A stretch of 49,125 bases of DNA from Phycisphaerales bacterium (GCA_020427635.1 JAGQOH010000021.1:1-49125), one strand, 5' to 3'; shown: positions 17,643 to 27,068, counted from the first letter of the stretch. The notes: a model not told the origin generated them from the sequence alone. Made by a program: numbers and translations.

Positions 17643-18083
17643 CTAATCTGCCGGAATCGAATCAACAAGCTCGCACAGCGCCTGGTAATAGGTGTCAGTC
17701 TCGAGGCCGAGCAATGTCGCGCCATATAGCTCCGCCTCATCGTGCGAGACAATCTCGCCATAGTTGATCGCCGGGATGTGATACGCGATCAGCAAGGGCC
17801 AAATCTCCGGCTGATCTTCAAAGTGAGGGTGAATGAAAAGGCAAAACCCGGCCTCCGGGCGCTCACCGAGTGGCATCGCCCATGCAAACTCGCCCGTTTC
17901 AATCTGCGTCGCATCAAACCGCACACCCACCGGGTAGCGCACGATCGATCGATCCTCGAGCAATCGCATCGCGCGATCCGCATCGATGTATAGCCCGCAC
18001 TTGAGCCGAGCCTCCATCGCCTTCTGCTGCACGTGATCGCGCAACGCTTCGCGCCCGTCCTCCTCAGTCACAGGCTTCCCCAT
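17643..18083 (-). CDS. hypothetical protein, last gene of the octaheme cytochrome operon
   Basis: A 146-residue soluble protein that I do not recognise. It has no signal peptide, membrane helix or heme motif. Visible parts are a charged N-terminal helix (EEDGREALRDHVQQKAMEARLKCG), a beta-rich centre (FAWAMPLGERPEAGFCLFIHPHFED) and an acidic C-terminal helix (TDTYYQALCELVDSIPAD). The start codon lies inside the end of the NrfD-type gene (16-nt overlap), so translation is probably coupled, which argues for a job with that complex: a maturation or assembly factor is a guess. Confidence 0.7.
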   Translation of the reverse strand: MGKPVTEEDGREALRDHVQQKAMEARLKCGLYIDADRAMRLLEDRSIVRYPVGVRFDATQIETGEFAWAMPLGERPEAGFCLFIHPHFEDQPEIWPLLIAYHIPAINYGEIVSHDEAELYGATLLGLETDTYYQALCELVDSIPAD

Positions 18084-19303
18084 CGGGCTGCGCTCCCCTC
18101 GAGCTCGGCCTGTGGTGCAAGCAGCTCGCCCTGCAACACGGGAATGGTCACACGCACGAAGATCGTATAGAGCAACAAGCCAAACGCCCAGATTCCGAGA
18201 CTCACAAGGGTCTCGTTGAGCGTTGGGATGTACTCGACGATTTCGCCAAGCGGTGACGGCACGAACCCGGGCACGATGGCCCCCATGCCCTTCTCAATCC
18301 AGATGCCAATGATCATCGCCACGCAGGCCAGGTTCAGCGCGGGCAACCTGCGCGCCCAAGGCGTCAGCAAAATGACCATCGCTGTGCAGTCCAGCACAAT
18401 CGCGGTCCAGATCCACGGCACCAGCGCAGTGCGCCCATGCAACCCGAAGTACAGATACTTGGCCGCCGCAACGTGCGATGAATCCGTATAGAACTCCGTG
18501 AAGACCTCCGACCCGAAGAGGAACAGATTCACGCCCAGTGCGATCGTGACAAACCTGCGCAACATGTGCAGCGCAGCATCAGTCACCGGATAGGGCGTCG
18601 CCCACCGAATGACTTGCAACGTCAAGATGATCAGCGCGGGCCCCGACGCAAACGCGGACGCGAGGAATCGCGGTGCAATCACCGCCGAGTTCCAGAACGG
18701 TCGCCCGCCCAAGCCCGAATACAAGAACGCCGTCACCGTGTGCACACTGATCGCCCAACCCACCGTGATGAACATGAACGGCACGTAGAACAGCTTGCTG
18801 GGTCGTTTGCGCTGGTATGCGCAGTGAATCAGGTACCCACAAACGTAGACATTCAGGAACAAGTAGCCATTCAACACGACCACGTCCCATGTCAACATGG
18901 ACACGGGAAAGTGGAATCGAAACAGCAGGTGGAGCGAACGGTCAGGCCGCCCCATGTCGACGACCACGAACAACAGGCACATAACGACCGTCGCAACCGC
19001 AAGCAGCTGACCCAGAATCACAAGATCATCAAGTTCGTGGTTCTTGAACAAGAACACCGGAATGACCAGCAATACCACGGCAGAGGCATTCCCAACCAAG
19101 TAATCGAAGTTGGCGATGTACAGCCCCCACGACACCTGATCCGTCATGCCCGTCGTGATGAGCCCGTGCACGAACTGTCGGCAATATGCATTGAGCCCGA
19201 GCAGCGCAACCGCCGTCAACCCAAACATCCAAAGGTGGTACTTCCAGTCGCCCTTGAAGCTCAGCCGGAAACACTGCCACAAAAAGGTCAGATACCCCTT
19301 CAT
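18068..19303 (-). CDS. NrfD/PsrC-type quinone-interacting membrane subunit
   Basis: A 411-residue polytopic inner-membrane protein with about ten hydrophobic helices, the size and pattern of the NrfD/PsrC/DsrP family. These subunits take up or deliver quinol electrons and pass them to a membrane-attached ferredoxin subunit. Family-like features are SWGLYIANFDYLVG near residue 60, RPDRSLHLLFRFHF, and charged residues inside helices. It overlaps the ferredoxin gene by 4 nt (ATGA), the standard order for NrfC-NrfD or DsrO-DsrP pairs. It has no heme motif. In this operon it probably oxidises quinol and feeds the ferredoxin, tetraheme and octaheme chain. Confidence 0.92.
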   Translation of the reverse strand: MKGYLTFLWQCFRLSFKGDWKYHLWMFGLTAVALLGLNAYCRQFVHGLITTGMTDQVSWGLYIANFDYLVGNASAVVLLVIPVFLFKNHELDDLVILGQLLAVATVVMCLLFVVVDMGRPDRSLHLLFRFHFPVSMLTWDVVVLNGYLFLNVYVCGYLIHCAYQRKRPSKLFYVPFMFITVGWAISVHTVTAFLYSGLGGRPFWNSAVIAPRFLASAFASGPALIILTLQVIRWATPYPVTDAALHMLRRFVTIALGVNLFLFGSEVFTEFYTDSSHVAAAKYLYFGLHGRTALVPWIWTAIVLDCTAMVILLTPWARRLPALNLACVAMIIGIWIEKGMGAIVPGFVPSPLGEIVEYIPTLNETLVSLGIWAFGLLLYTIFVRVTIPVLQGELLAPQAELEGSAARWGSL

Positions 19304-20337
19304 GACGCGACCCCCACCGCCTGCGCCGCCTGGCTTGGGACCACATGCTCGTCAATCGGGTCCCGCTCATCGAAGTAGTAGAAGAACCGAGGCAACGTCC
19401 CGACCTCCGCCTTCAGCACAAACACGCGCTTCGTGCGCAAAATCTCGGCCACCTCACTCTTCGGATCAAGCACATTGCCAAACTTGCGCGCCCCCGTCGG
19501 ACACACCTCCAAACACGCCGGCAACTTCCCCTGACGCGTGCGGTGCAAACAGAAGTGGCACTTCTCCACCACGCCCTTCTCGCGCGGACGGTTCGACAGA
19601 TAGGCCATCGTCGGGTTCAAATCGTCCTTCGGAAGCTTGGGCTTCGTGAAATTGAATCGCCGCGCCCAGTACGGACACGCCGCTTCGCAATACCGACACC
19701 CAATGCACCAGTCATAGTCGATCACCGTAATGCCGTCCGCTTCTTGCCAGGTCGCTTCAACCGGACACACCTTCACGCACGGCGGATTCGCGCACTGGTG
19801 ACATTGCACCGGCATGTAATAGTGGTGCTCATCCGGGACAGTCGACCGCTCGTAGTGATGATCGCCGTCCTCGATATCAATCGAGCCACGCGGCATCTCG
19901 AGCACCCGGATGTATTGAATCTCCGGGTCCCGGCTCTGATTGTTCTCCTCCACACATGCGTACACGCAGCGCCGACAGCCAATACACCGCGTCAGGTTCA
20001 ATGCATATACAAACTCAACACCATCCATCGGCTTGAAGTCGCGGATGTCCGGGCGAACCTGATACCGCTTCTCCACTTCTTTGCGAATCCGATCCAGCGC
20101 CGCCTCCATCTCTTCAGGCGACATCTCCTTGTAGTGCTTCTGCAACAGCTTCTGGAACGACGGCAGGTCATCGCCATCCAGATCGCGCAGCGGACTCATC
20201 GCCGCCGCAAGCGCCGCCAGTCCGCCCGTCACCGCCGCCCCGCGACGCAAGAAGCTCCGCCGCGTCATCCCTGGACGCGAAGCGCCGCCATACGGGCTCG
20301 CACAACCATCTCGATTGCCGATCACTGGCAATTGCAT
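19300..20337 (-). CDS. Tat-exported ferredoxin with four [4Fe-4S] sites (NrfC/DsrO type)
   Basis: A 345-residue electron-transfer subunit. The N-terminus holds a twin-arginine signal, TRRSFLRRGAAVTGG, after a 23-residue leader. Four cysteine groups are visible: CIGCRRCVYAC; CHQCANPPCVKVC; CIGCRYCEAAC; and CHFCLHRT...CLEVC, the arrangement of DmsB/NrfC/DsrO proteins. The clusters would carry electrons between the NrfD-type membrane subunit and a periplasmic cytochrome. The ATG at 20337 overlaps the stop of the tetraheme gene (TAATG), indicating translational coupling; an internal ATG just before the RR motif is an alternative start. The 3' end overlaps the NrfD-type gene by 4 nt. Confidence 0.93.
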   Translation of the reverse strand: MQLPVIGNRDGCASPYGGASRPGMTRRSFLRRGAAVTGGLAALAAAMSPLRDLDGDDLPSFQKLLQKHYKEMSPEEMEAALDRIRKEVEKRYQVRPDIRDFKPMDGVEFVYALNLTRCIGCRRCVYACVEENNQSRDPEIQYIRVLEMPRGSIDIEDGDHHYERSTVPDEHHYYMPVQCHQCANPPCVKVCPVEATWQEADGITVIDYDWCIGCRYCEAACPYWARRFNFTKPKLPKDDLNPTMAYLSNRPREKGVVEKCHFCLHRTRQGKLPACLEVCPTGARKFGNVLDPKSEVAEILRTKRVFVLKAEVGTLPRFFYYFDERDPIDEHVVPSQAAQAVGVAS

Positions 20338-21104
20338 TAGTGCTCGCCCTCCTGGCGCCCCGCCGGTGTTTCAGGGTCGCCTTTGTGTGTGCCATGTTGT
20401 GCCGGCGCCCCCGTCTCGTGCACCTCCGGCGCCAGCCAACGCCGCAATGGGTTGCGCTCCGCTCCATGCTCGACGATCGGGCCCTGCCAGCCCATCCGAA
20501 GCGTGTTTGGACTGGGCAACGGTGCCATCGGCTTGTACGCCGGCGCATGCGGGTCATGACACTCTGTACACCGCAGCCGCACCTGATCTGGAGATCCAGT
20601 CTGCCATGACCCCATCGTCTTTCCGTGCGTGCCCCGCAACCAATCCGCATACACGGGCCCGTGGCACTGCTGGCACAATCTCGGCGTTTCCGAAAAAGCG
20701 ATCTCCACGCCACCACGCAAGATCAGCTTCTCTCGGTCTTCCCGCGCATGGCAGTTGGCACAATTATTGTTGATGCCATGCTCCAAATGGATGTGCCCAT
20801 GCTGCGCGAGCGGTCGCGTCTGATCCATCTCCGATGTAAACAGCTGGTGACAGTCGTTGCAGCGCTGCATGAAACCGCCAATGTTCGCCATCGGCTGATC
20901 CGCGCCCTTGCGGAAGGCGCCGCGCGTCAGTGCAGACTTGTCGATCATTGGGGCAGGGGCGCTGGGTGTCTTGAAATACTGCGACCCGAAAAACATGATC
21001 ACTGCGAGCACGGCAAATCCGGGCCCGATCCACAAGCTCTCAAATCGTGCAAGGATCGATCGCGGTCGAGTGGACGAAGATGTGGATGGCGTCGCATCGG
21101 TCAT
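20337..21104 (-). CDS. membrane-anchored tetraheme c-type cytochrome
   Basis: A 255-residue protein with one N-terminal membrane anchor (about 24-40, LWIGPGFAVLAVIMFFGSQ) and four heme sites: CNDCH (82-86), CANCH (115-119), CQQCH (144-148) and CTECH (179-183). The tail after residue 200 is Pro/Gly/His-rich and low in structure. Because it lies between the ferredoxin gene and the octaheme enzyme, it probably plays the part of NrfB or the NapC-like partners of HAO-family reductases, passing electrons across the periplasm. It is not a clear NapC/NrfH family member by eye. The ATG at 21104 gives a proper cytosolic N-terminus; a start 87 nt further up would overlap panE. Confidence 0.88.
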   Translation of the reverse strand: MTDATPSTSSSTRPRSILARFESLWIGPGFAVLAVIMFFGSQYFKTPSAPAPMIDKSALTRGAFRKGADQPMANIGGFMQRCNDCHQLFTSEMDQTRPLAQHGHIHLEHGINNNCANCHAREDREKLILRGGVEIAFSETPRLCQQCHGPVYADWLRGTHGKTMGSWQTGSPDQVRLRCTECHDPHAPAYKPMAPLPSPNTLRMGWQGPIVEHGAERNPLRRWLAPEVHETGAPAQHGTHKGDPETPAGRQEGEH

Positions 21105-21115
21105 GCTGAATTGCT

Positions 21116-22159
21116 CTAGTTCAATCGAGTCGATCGCTTCATGGGTGCTGCTGGTTCGACACGCGAATGATGGTGATGATAAACCTTCCAATCAAAAGTT
21201 TCGATCAACGCATCAATGGTCTCATGCGTTGGGGTCTGCACGCCGAGCCGAAGCCCATGCTCGATGATCTGCCGATTCAGCTGGCCCACTTCCGATTCCC
21301 GCCCGCGCCGAATGTCCTCCACCATGCTCGGCACATGCTGCCGCGCAAGCTCGTACAAACGGAACACCGCCTCCGGAAACGTCGCCGGCAACCCAAGCCC
21401 CTCGGCATTTGCCACCGCCACGCCCTCGTCCAGCAACCGCGCCACAATCGTCCGCGCAGGCGCGTCCAGCACGTCGCCCACCGTACAGTTCGCCAATGCC
21501 GCCACGGGATTCATCGCTGCGTTCACGATCGCCTTGCGCCACACGTGCTGCTCAATCTCGTCCGTATACGCCGTGTCCAAACCTCCCGCAGTCAATGCCC
21601 CAGCAATCGCCTCGCACGCGCTCCGAAACACCGGGCTCGGACCACCAATGACATGCGGCGGTGAGTTCATCGACACCTGCACATGGTCCCCCTCGAGCAC
21701 CGCCCCAAGCGACAGCACAATGCGCAGCACCGCCTCATGATGCAGCAGCCGCATCAGTTCCTGCCCTGGCTCGATCCCGTTTTGAAACGAAACCACAAAG
21801 GGCGGCGTCCCGTCCTTGCAGAGCTTGGGCAACACCGGCGCAAGCGCGCCAGCCACGCTCGGAATCGCCGTCGTCTTCGTCGCAACAAATACTGCATCCG
21901 CCCCACCTGCGTTCGGCAATTCCTCGATCGATCGGATCAGGATCGGCTTCGCCGAACCCTCGATCTGCCCGTGTGCCTTGGCCCCGAACTTGAACAGGTG
22001 CGCCGCGCGATCCGGGTTTCGGCACACCACAACCACCGGCACCGTCGCACCAAGCACCGTCGTCAACAGCGTGCCCATCGCACCCGCGCCAATCACCGCC
22101 GCCCGCCGGAATGTCCATGGCGATTGAGATTGCTCGGGTTGGTGCTGCGTGCTGGTCAT
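21116..22159 (-). CDS. panE: 2-dehydropantoate 2-reductase family protein (PanE/ApbA-like)
   Basis: PanE reduces ketopantoate with NADPH to pantoate in coenzyme A synthesis. The Rossmann motif is VIGAGAMGTLL (GxGxxG), with CRNPDRA following the second strand. FVATKTTAIPSV and FQNGIEPGQEL match the family, as do the catalytic lysine in VWRKAIVNAAMNP and the C-terminal SMVEDIRRGRESEVGQLN segment with Ser/Asp/Glu. At 347 residues it is longer than E. coli PanE (303), with about 30 extra N-terminal residues. The ATG at 22159 lies 7 nt after the ccsA stop, and the gene ends 12 nt before the tetraheme start, so it is embedded in the cytochrome operon. The position is odd for a vitamin gene; the substrate may differ. 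Confidence 0.85.
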   Translation of the reverse strand: MTSTQHQPEQSQSPWTFRRAAVIGAGAMGTLLTTVLGATVPVVVVCRNPDRAAHLFKFGAKAHGQIEGSAKPILIRSIEELPNAGGADAVFVATKTTAIPSVAGALAPVLPKLCKDGTPPFVVSFQNGIEPGQELMRLLHHEAVLRIVLSLGAVLEGDHVQVSMNSPPHVIGGPSPVFRSACEAIAGALTAGGLDTAYTDEIEQHVWRKAIVNAAMNPVAALANCTVGDVLDAPARTIVARLLDEGVAVANAEGLGLPATFPEAVFRLYELARQHVPSMVEDIRRGRESEVGQLNRQIIEHGLRLGVQTPTHETIDALIETFDWKVYHHHHSRVEPAAPMKRSTRLN

Positions 22160-22166
22160 ACAGGTC

Positions 22167-23888
22167 TCACGTTGTAGCCGCCGTTGGCGCTCCCTGCGTC
22201 GCATGGTCTTGGACAACACTCAACTGCCTGCGCCCACGCGCTCGAAGCCAACACACGCCAAGCAACGCCAGCTCAGCAACCGCCCACACGCCAACCCAAA
22301 GTTCGCCGCCCGAACCAAATCCATAGCTATGCAAACCCGTCGCCATGACGTAGTTCACGCCATAGAACGTCCAGACAATCGCCGTAAACGCAAGCACCGC
22401 CGAAGCTGCCAAACCAAAGTCCTTGAGCCAGCGAATGTGCCGCGCGTGCAACACTGTGAAGTAGATCACGATGCTGATCAGCGCCCAGGTCTCCTTCGGA
22501 TCCCAGCCCCAGAACCGACCCCAAGAGTCCGCCGCCCACACACCACCCAGTATGGTCCCCGCCGTCAACAGCAACAATCCCACCTGAATCGTGCGATAGG
22601 TCTGGCGAATGATCGGATCAGACTGCGCCATCTCCACCTTGGGGCCCTTGCCAAGCAGCACGTTGCGCACCAGATACACATGCCCAAGCACCGATGCCAC
22701 GGCCAACACGCCATAGCTCGCCACGATCGTCAACACATGCAACGTCAACCAGTAATTGCTCCGCAAAACCGCGGGCAACGCGTTGGTCTGGTCCTGCAGT
22801 GGCACCATCCCCGCAAAGAGCACCGACACAAATGCCGCCCCAACCCCCGCAAAGAGATACCACCCACGCCCACGGTTGATCAGCTGCGCAATCAGGCCAA
22901 TCACAATCCCCACAAGTCCCATCCACAACAGTGATTCGTATGTATTGCTCACTGGCGCGCGATCGAGAATCGCCACGCGCAACCCAATCCCAAGCACATG
23001 CTCGACCACGCCGCCCAATCCCACAAGCACCGCCGCGATCCGCAACGGCTTGCGCAGCATGAGCGTCGACAGCCCAAAGAGTACGATCGCCAGTCCATAC
23101 AACAGCGCCGTCTTGCGCCAGGGCGCATGATCGTTATAGAACAGCTCGAGCTTCATGTTGCTCGCGTGGGCCGGATCAAGCGTGCCCGCCGCGTCAATCG
23201 CTTGCACCAACGCGCGCGCTTGCTCTTGCATGGGCTGTCCCGCCAGGTACGCTGCCTTGAGGTGCGCCAGCGCCATCACCACCTGTTCTGTCCCAGGATC
23301 GCCACTCACCGTCCCGGCACGCAAATACGTCTCGAGCCCGGGCCGCGGCACGATCGCAATCGGATCCGCACGCTGGAACGACGCGATGGCGCCCAATGCG
23401 CCCATCAAGTCCAGTGCTCGCGTTTCATCGGGCGAGGGAGGCGCACCGCTGTCCGTTTGACGCCGATCTTCAAAGCTCTGCAGCGTCGACATCAACCCGC
23501 GACACGCCATGATCTCCGCTGGCGTGAAGAACTTCCGGGTCTCATCCAGCCCTACACGCTTCTTGAAGGGCCGATTCTCCTCCGCAATCAGTTGCTTGGT
23601 CGTGAGCGTCTGCGGCTCAAACAGCAGCACGCAAAACAGGTCGATCGGCTCGAGCCCCGCGTAGCCTTCAGGCCCCCGCTCCGCCGACCACTTCGTGCGC
23701 CCCGTCAGCTGCACCGCGAGCTTGCGCGCGTATGAGTCGAGCGGCATCACCCGGCCGTTGTCCTGAATCGCGATCTTTCGCAGCAACGTCCGCGTCTCGT
23801 GGTCCAACGTCGCGCCCCGCGCGGCCAGTGGACTCAACATCACCAACATGCTGAACATGACCAGTAGATTGACGGAGAGGCGCTTCAT
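22167..23888 (-). CDS. ccsA: cytochrome c biogenesis protein CcsA/ResC
   Basis: System II heme-handling and cytochrome c synthetase subunit. The C-terminal half has the family core: NTYESLLWMG, several membrane helices and the WWD-type segment WGWDPKETWALIS, with conserved histidines before and after. The N-terminal 300 residues carry a signal peptide (MKRLSVNLLVMFSMLVML) and an extracytoplasmic domain with IQDNGRVMPLDSYARK, an extension seen in ResC proteins of planctomycetes and Bacteroidetes. Length is 573 residues. With ResB just upstream it should ligate heme to the CXXCH sites of the cytochromes encoded around it. The first 221 nt overlap the apparent end of resB in another frame. Confidence 0.93.
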   Translation of the reverse strand: MKRLSVNLLVMFSMLVMLSPLAARGATLDHETRTLLRKIAIQDNGRVMPLDSYARKLAVQLTGRTKWSAERGPEGYAGLEPIDLFCVLLFEPQTLTTKQLIAEENRPFKKRVGLDETRKFFTPAEIMACRGLMSTLQSFEDRRQTDSGAPPSPDETRALDLMGALGAIASFQRADPIAIVPRPGLETYLRAGTVSGDPGTEQVVMALAHLKAAYLAGQPMQEQARALVQAIDAAGTLDPAHASNMKLELFYNDHAPWRKTALLYGLAIVLFGLSTLMLRKPLRIAAVLVGLGGVVEHVLGIGLRVAILDRAPVSNTYESLLWMGLVGIVIGLIAQLINRGRGWYLFAGVGAAFVSVLFAGMVPLQDQTNALPAVLRSNYWLTLHVLTIVASYGVLAVASVLGHVYLVRNVLLGKGPKVEMAQSDPIIRQTYRTIQVGLLLLTAGTILGGVWAADSWGRFWGWDPKETWALISIVIYFTVLHARHIRWLKDFGLAASAVLAFTAIVWTFYGVNYVMATGLHSYGFGSGGELWVGVWAVAELALLGVCWLRARGRRQLSVVQDHATQGAPTAATT

Positions 23889-25578
23889 GGTTCCGCTCCT
23901 GTTGCACAAATGGCGTCGCGACGCCAGGGTGACCCCAACTCAGGCCGCGACTGTAAAACGTGATCACGATGCCCACGCACAGCACGATGCATCCCACATA
24001 GGTCAGTGGCAGCCCGGGATCCTTCATCACGCTGAAAAACGACACGTTGTCATTCACAAACCCCGACTGATACACCTTCCACCCGCCGCCGGCATATGGC
24101 TGGTTCATCGAAATCGTGAGCGATGCCTCCGATGCATCGTCCGCATGAATCGCAACCACCGACTCATACGCCATCGCCATCTCGGTCCCCGGATAGTCCG
24201 TCTTCCGAAAATCAAGCAGCTCGATCGTAAAGGGCAACTGCACCACAGGCGGGCCATACCGCAGCATCAACCCGCTGCCCTTCAACACCACCGAATCCTT
24301 CCACACCAACGTCTGCCCAGCCTCGCCATCCACCTCCACGATCAGCGCCGAGCGAAAATCTTCCGCGGGCGGCGCCTCGACGAACCGGCTCGCCATCCGC
24401 GCCCTGCTCACCTCGCCAAGCAGCTGAATCGCGTGACTCCCAACATCAAGCCGCCAAGGAACCCCCCCCGCATGCTCAAGCTCGCGTACCTCACCAGTCG
24501 CACTCACATAGGTCGCGCGCATCGGATCATGCGCATCATGCAACACGAGCGTCTCGCCCACGCTGCCCACCGCCTTGAGCGATGCGCCCGACACCGCCAT
24601 GCCCTCGACGGGCCTTGAAAGCTTCATGTCCGGGAACTTCTGAAACGCCGTGTGACGCTCCGTGTTGCCTTTGCCATCACTGATCGTCACCTCGACGGCT
24701 GGATTCGGCACCCCGCCGCTGACTTCTTGCAGCCCCTCAGGCCCCACCTGCGCCGATGCAAACCGCCGCACCGACACTATGCGCCATCCTGGAAACGCGC
24801 TCGTCTGGGCCTCACCCAGCGCAAACGTCTGCCCATTGAAGGTAAATGCGTAGTCGGCGCTCGCGCTCGGAGCCGCCGGCGCCGTCCACGTCTCACCGGC
24901 GCCAAGCACTCGAATCGTCATCCCATCAATAAACGCCGGCCCGCCGCTCTTCGACGCTTGCCCAATCCAACGCGGCGCACCAGGCGCGCTGCCAAACGCA
25001 AGCTCCACCGCGCGCAACGGCTCAGGACCGTCATCCGCGACGTAGCTCTCTTCCTTCACGTTCTCCCAACGCTGCGCAATCCGAATGCGGTGCCCATCCA
25101 ACTCAATCTGACGCGTGTCCTGATGCACCAACGTCGCGGCTTTCACCTGCACCACGCCATGATCAACCGCAACCAAATCAACCTGCTGCGCATCCAGTTC
25201 GATCGCGCTCTTCGACATTCCCTCCACCAGGCCGATCCGTCCCTCGACGCGCCCGAATAGCGACCAAAACCCGCCAATCATCAGCGCGACCAGACCTGCA
25301 TGCACCGTGATGAAGCCAATGTGCCGACGCTTCCAGGGATACCGCGTTACCACCGCAAAGATCAGGCTCAACGCCACAAGCACCATCAGCGCCACAAACC
25401 ACCAAGAGCCATACACGAGCCGCGACGCAACCTTCGCGCCCTGTGTGGAGTCAAGGTAGGTGCCGATGGCCAACGCAACCGCCACGAGCACCATGATCGG
25501 GACGGCAAAGCGCAGCCCACCGACGAACACAACGGCTCGCCCGATCGGTGTGGTCCGCCATTTCTGCCTGCTGGCCAT
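23668..25578 (-). CDS. resB: cytochrome c biogenesis protein ResB (Ccs1), with unusual C-terminal overlap
   Basis: ResB is the system II partner of CcsA and keeps apocytochrome cysteines and heme ready for ligation at the outer face of the inner membrane. The 636-residue frame has membrane helices at about 12-35, 55-75 and 90-110 (FITVHAGLVALMIGGFW), a large extracytoplasmic domain and a final helix (YVGCIVLCVGIVITFY, near 545-560). The natural ResB end is expected soon after that helix, but the frame continues for about 80 residues of Arg/Ala/Asp-rich sequence that overlaps the start of ccsA by 221 nt. This tail is probably non-homologous. The ATG at 25578 (MASRQKWRTTP) is chosen because it begins just before the first helix; the longer frame would overlap the octaheme gene. 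Confidence 0.88.
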   Translation of the reverse strand: MASRQKWRTTPIGRAVVFVGGLRFAVPIMVLVAVALAIGTYLDSTQGAKVASRLVYGSWWFVALMVLVALSLIFAVVTRYPWKRRHIGFITVHAGLVALMIGGFWSLFGRVEGRIGLVEGMSKSAIELDAQQVDLVAVDHGVVQVKAATLVHQDTRQIELDGHRIRIAQRWENVKEESYVADDGPEPLRAVELAFGSAPGAPRWIGQASKSGGPAFIDGMTIRVLGAGETWTAPAAPSASADYAFTFNGQTFALGEAQTSAFPGWRIVSVRRFASAQVGPEGLQEVSGGVPNPAVEVTISDGKGNTERHTAFQKFPDMKLSRPVEGMAVSGASLKAVGSVGETLVLHDAHDPMRATYVSATGEVRELEHAGGVPWRLDVGSHAIQLLGEVSRARMASRFVEAPPAEDFRSALIVEVDGEAGQTLVWKDSVVLKGSGLMLRYGPPVVQLPFTIELLDFRKTDYPGTEMAMAYESVVAIHADDASEASLTISMNQPYAGGGWKVYQSGFVNDNVSFFSVMKDPGLPLTYVGCIVLCVGIVITFYSRGLSWGHPGVATPFVQQERNHEAPLRQSTGHVQHVGDVESTGRAGRDVGPRDADVAAKDRDSGQRPGDAARLIRAQARGAADGAHEVVGGAGA

Positions 25579-25628
25579 GGTGAAACAAACCTCAATCCGC
25601 CTTGCACGCTGCGCCGGTGACGCCGCGC

Positions 25629-27068
25629 CTACTTGCCGTAGCGCTCCTTGAAATCCTTGGCCGCCTGCTCGCGACGCGCCGCCTCGACAGGGTCGATCTT
25701 GCCCAGGAACCACTTATGCGCATCACTGTTGAGCGCCTCATTGATCTTCGTTTGCAGCGCCTGCGCCGCCGCCACCCGCGCCGGATCCGCATCGTGCAGA
25801 TTGGCCTCCACCAACTCTTGAAGTTGGGGAATGAACTCCGTATAGAAGTTCTTGGCGACGTCGTACATCCCGTGCCAATGCGTATAGTCCGGCGCCATCA
25901 TCGACGCGCCGTGACGCGCCCGACGGCCCTCATGGTGCCACAGCTCGAACCAAACCCAATCCAACTCGTTGGAGAATGCTTCCTTTTGCAGCAGCGGCTT
26001 CGCAAGGTCATACAGTGCCTTGCCCGGAGCGCCGAACTTCGTGTTGTATAGCTCAATCAACTCGTCATACTGCGCATAGAAGCCATCGATCCACAGCACC
26101 GAGTGGCAGTTCATGCACACTTCTTTCATGTTCTCTCGGCGCACGTTCCAGGGAACCGACGCAGAAGGCAACCCCATCTTCGCATCAGCAACCTCGGGGC
26201 GAATCGAAACCTCAGGACGGTTGTTCCAGCTGATGCGCAACCCAACGTCGTGCGTCACTGGCTGCTTCGACGTCGCCGACATGTGACACGTCGCGCACGT
26301 CGGCGCCGTCCAGTAGTCCTGCCCCACAACCCACTTGGGCGACTTCAGGTTCGCCGCGTCCGGATCCTGGAAGAACATGTTGCCATGTTTCGATTCCTCG
26401 TAGATCTCCTTCTGCGGGTGATCGGGACCCAAGTGGCACTTGCCGCACGTGTCCGGGTGACGCGCCTGCGCCGCCGAAAACACATGCCGGAAGTGACACG
26501 AACTGCACGTCCCCTCCGACCCGTCCGGGTTGAGTCGGCCAATCCCGCTGTTGGGCCAAGTCGCAGGGTCCGGCTTGCCGTCCTTATTGACCTTGACCTC
26601 AGACCCATGGCACTGCCAGCACCCATTCACCGCCGACGCAGAAACCCCATGCGGGAACATCGGGGTCACCATGCCTGCGCTACCCTCAACAACCTCCGCA
26701 AGCACGTTGTCAAGCGAGCCCAGGATCCGCCCTGCCTTCGCATGGTGCGACGCAGCAAACTCCGCCGTCTCGCGCGTGTGGCATCGCGCGCAGTCCTTGG
26801 GCGTCACCAGCACCGAAATACGCTGGCCATAGTGATCAAAGCCGTCTGGATCACCCTCGTTCGCCAAGTGACACTCATAGCACCCAATGTTCGCCCGGTA
26901 GTGCAGGCTGCCACCCCACTGCTGGAACAGCGCCGGGTTCTCGCTGCGGTGGCACCCAACGCACATCCGAGACTGCTCCGACATCTCCGCAAGACCAAAT
27001 GCCTGTCCCAAGGCCGCTGATCCAGCCAACCCAATGGCCAACACGCCCGCCGCCACATGCTTGCCCAT
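25629..27068 (-). CDS. octaheme c-type cytochrome of the hydroxylamine oxidoreductase (HAO) family
   Basis: A 479-residue periplasmic protein with a signal peptide (cleavage near ALGQA) and eight heme sites: CVGCH (36), CYECH (63), CARCH (93), CWQCH (150), CSSCH (188), CGKCH (208), CATCH (258) and CMNCH (318). The helix-rich C-terminal part contains HHEGRRARHGASMMAPDYTHWHG, split as HHEGRRARHG and MMAPDYTHWHG, a segment typical of HAO-type proteins. Family members oxidise hydroxylamine or hydrazine when their active-site heme is cross-linked to a tyrosine, or reduce nitrite when it is not; Tyr395 is a candidate but I cannot assign it. The NrfC/NrfD-type genes downstream favour a quinol-driven reductase (nitrite to ammonium). 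AAGG precedes the ATG at 27068. First gene of the operon. Confidence 0.9.
   Translation of the reverse strand: MGKHVAAGVLAIGLAGSAALGQAFGLAEMSEQSRMCVGCHRSENPALFQQWGGSLHYRANIGCYECHLANEGDPDGFDHYGQRISVLVTPKDCARCHTRETAEFAASHHAKAGRILGSLDNVLAEVVEGSAGMVTPMFPHGVSASAVNGCWQCHGSEVKVNKDGKPDPATWPNSGIGRLNPDGSEGTCSSCHFRHVFSAAQARHPDTCGKCHLGPDHPQKEIYEESKHGNMFFQDPDAANLKSPKWVVGQDYWTAPTCATCHMSATSKQPVTHDVGLRISWNNRPEVSIRPEVADAKMGLPSASVPWNVRRENMKEVCMNCHSVLWIDGFYAQYDELIELYNTKFGAPGKALYDLAKPLLQKEAFSNELDWVWFELWHHEGRRARHGASMMAPDYTHWHGMYDVAKNFYTEFIPQLQELVEANLHDADPARVAAAQALQTKINEALNSDAHKWFLGKIDPVEAARREQAAKDFKERYGK

Noticed and set aside
23848..25260. Long plus-strand frames opposite resB
   Set aside because: Arg/His-rich composition typical of antisense frames in GC-rich genes; resB homology on the minus strand is clear.
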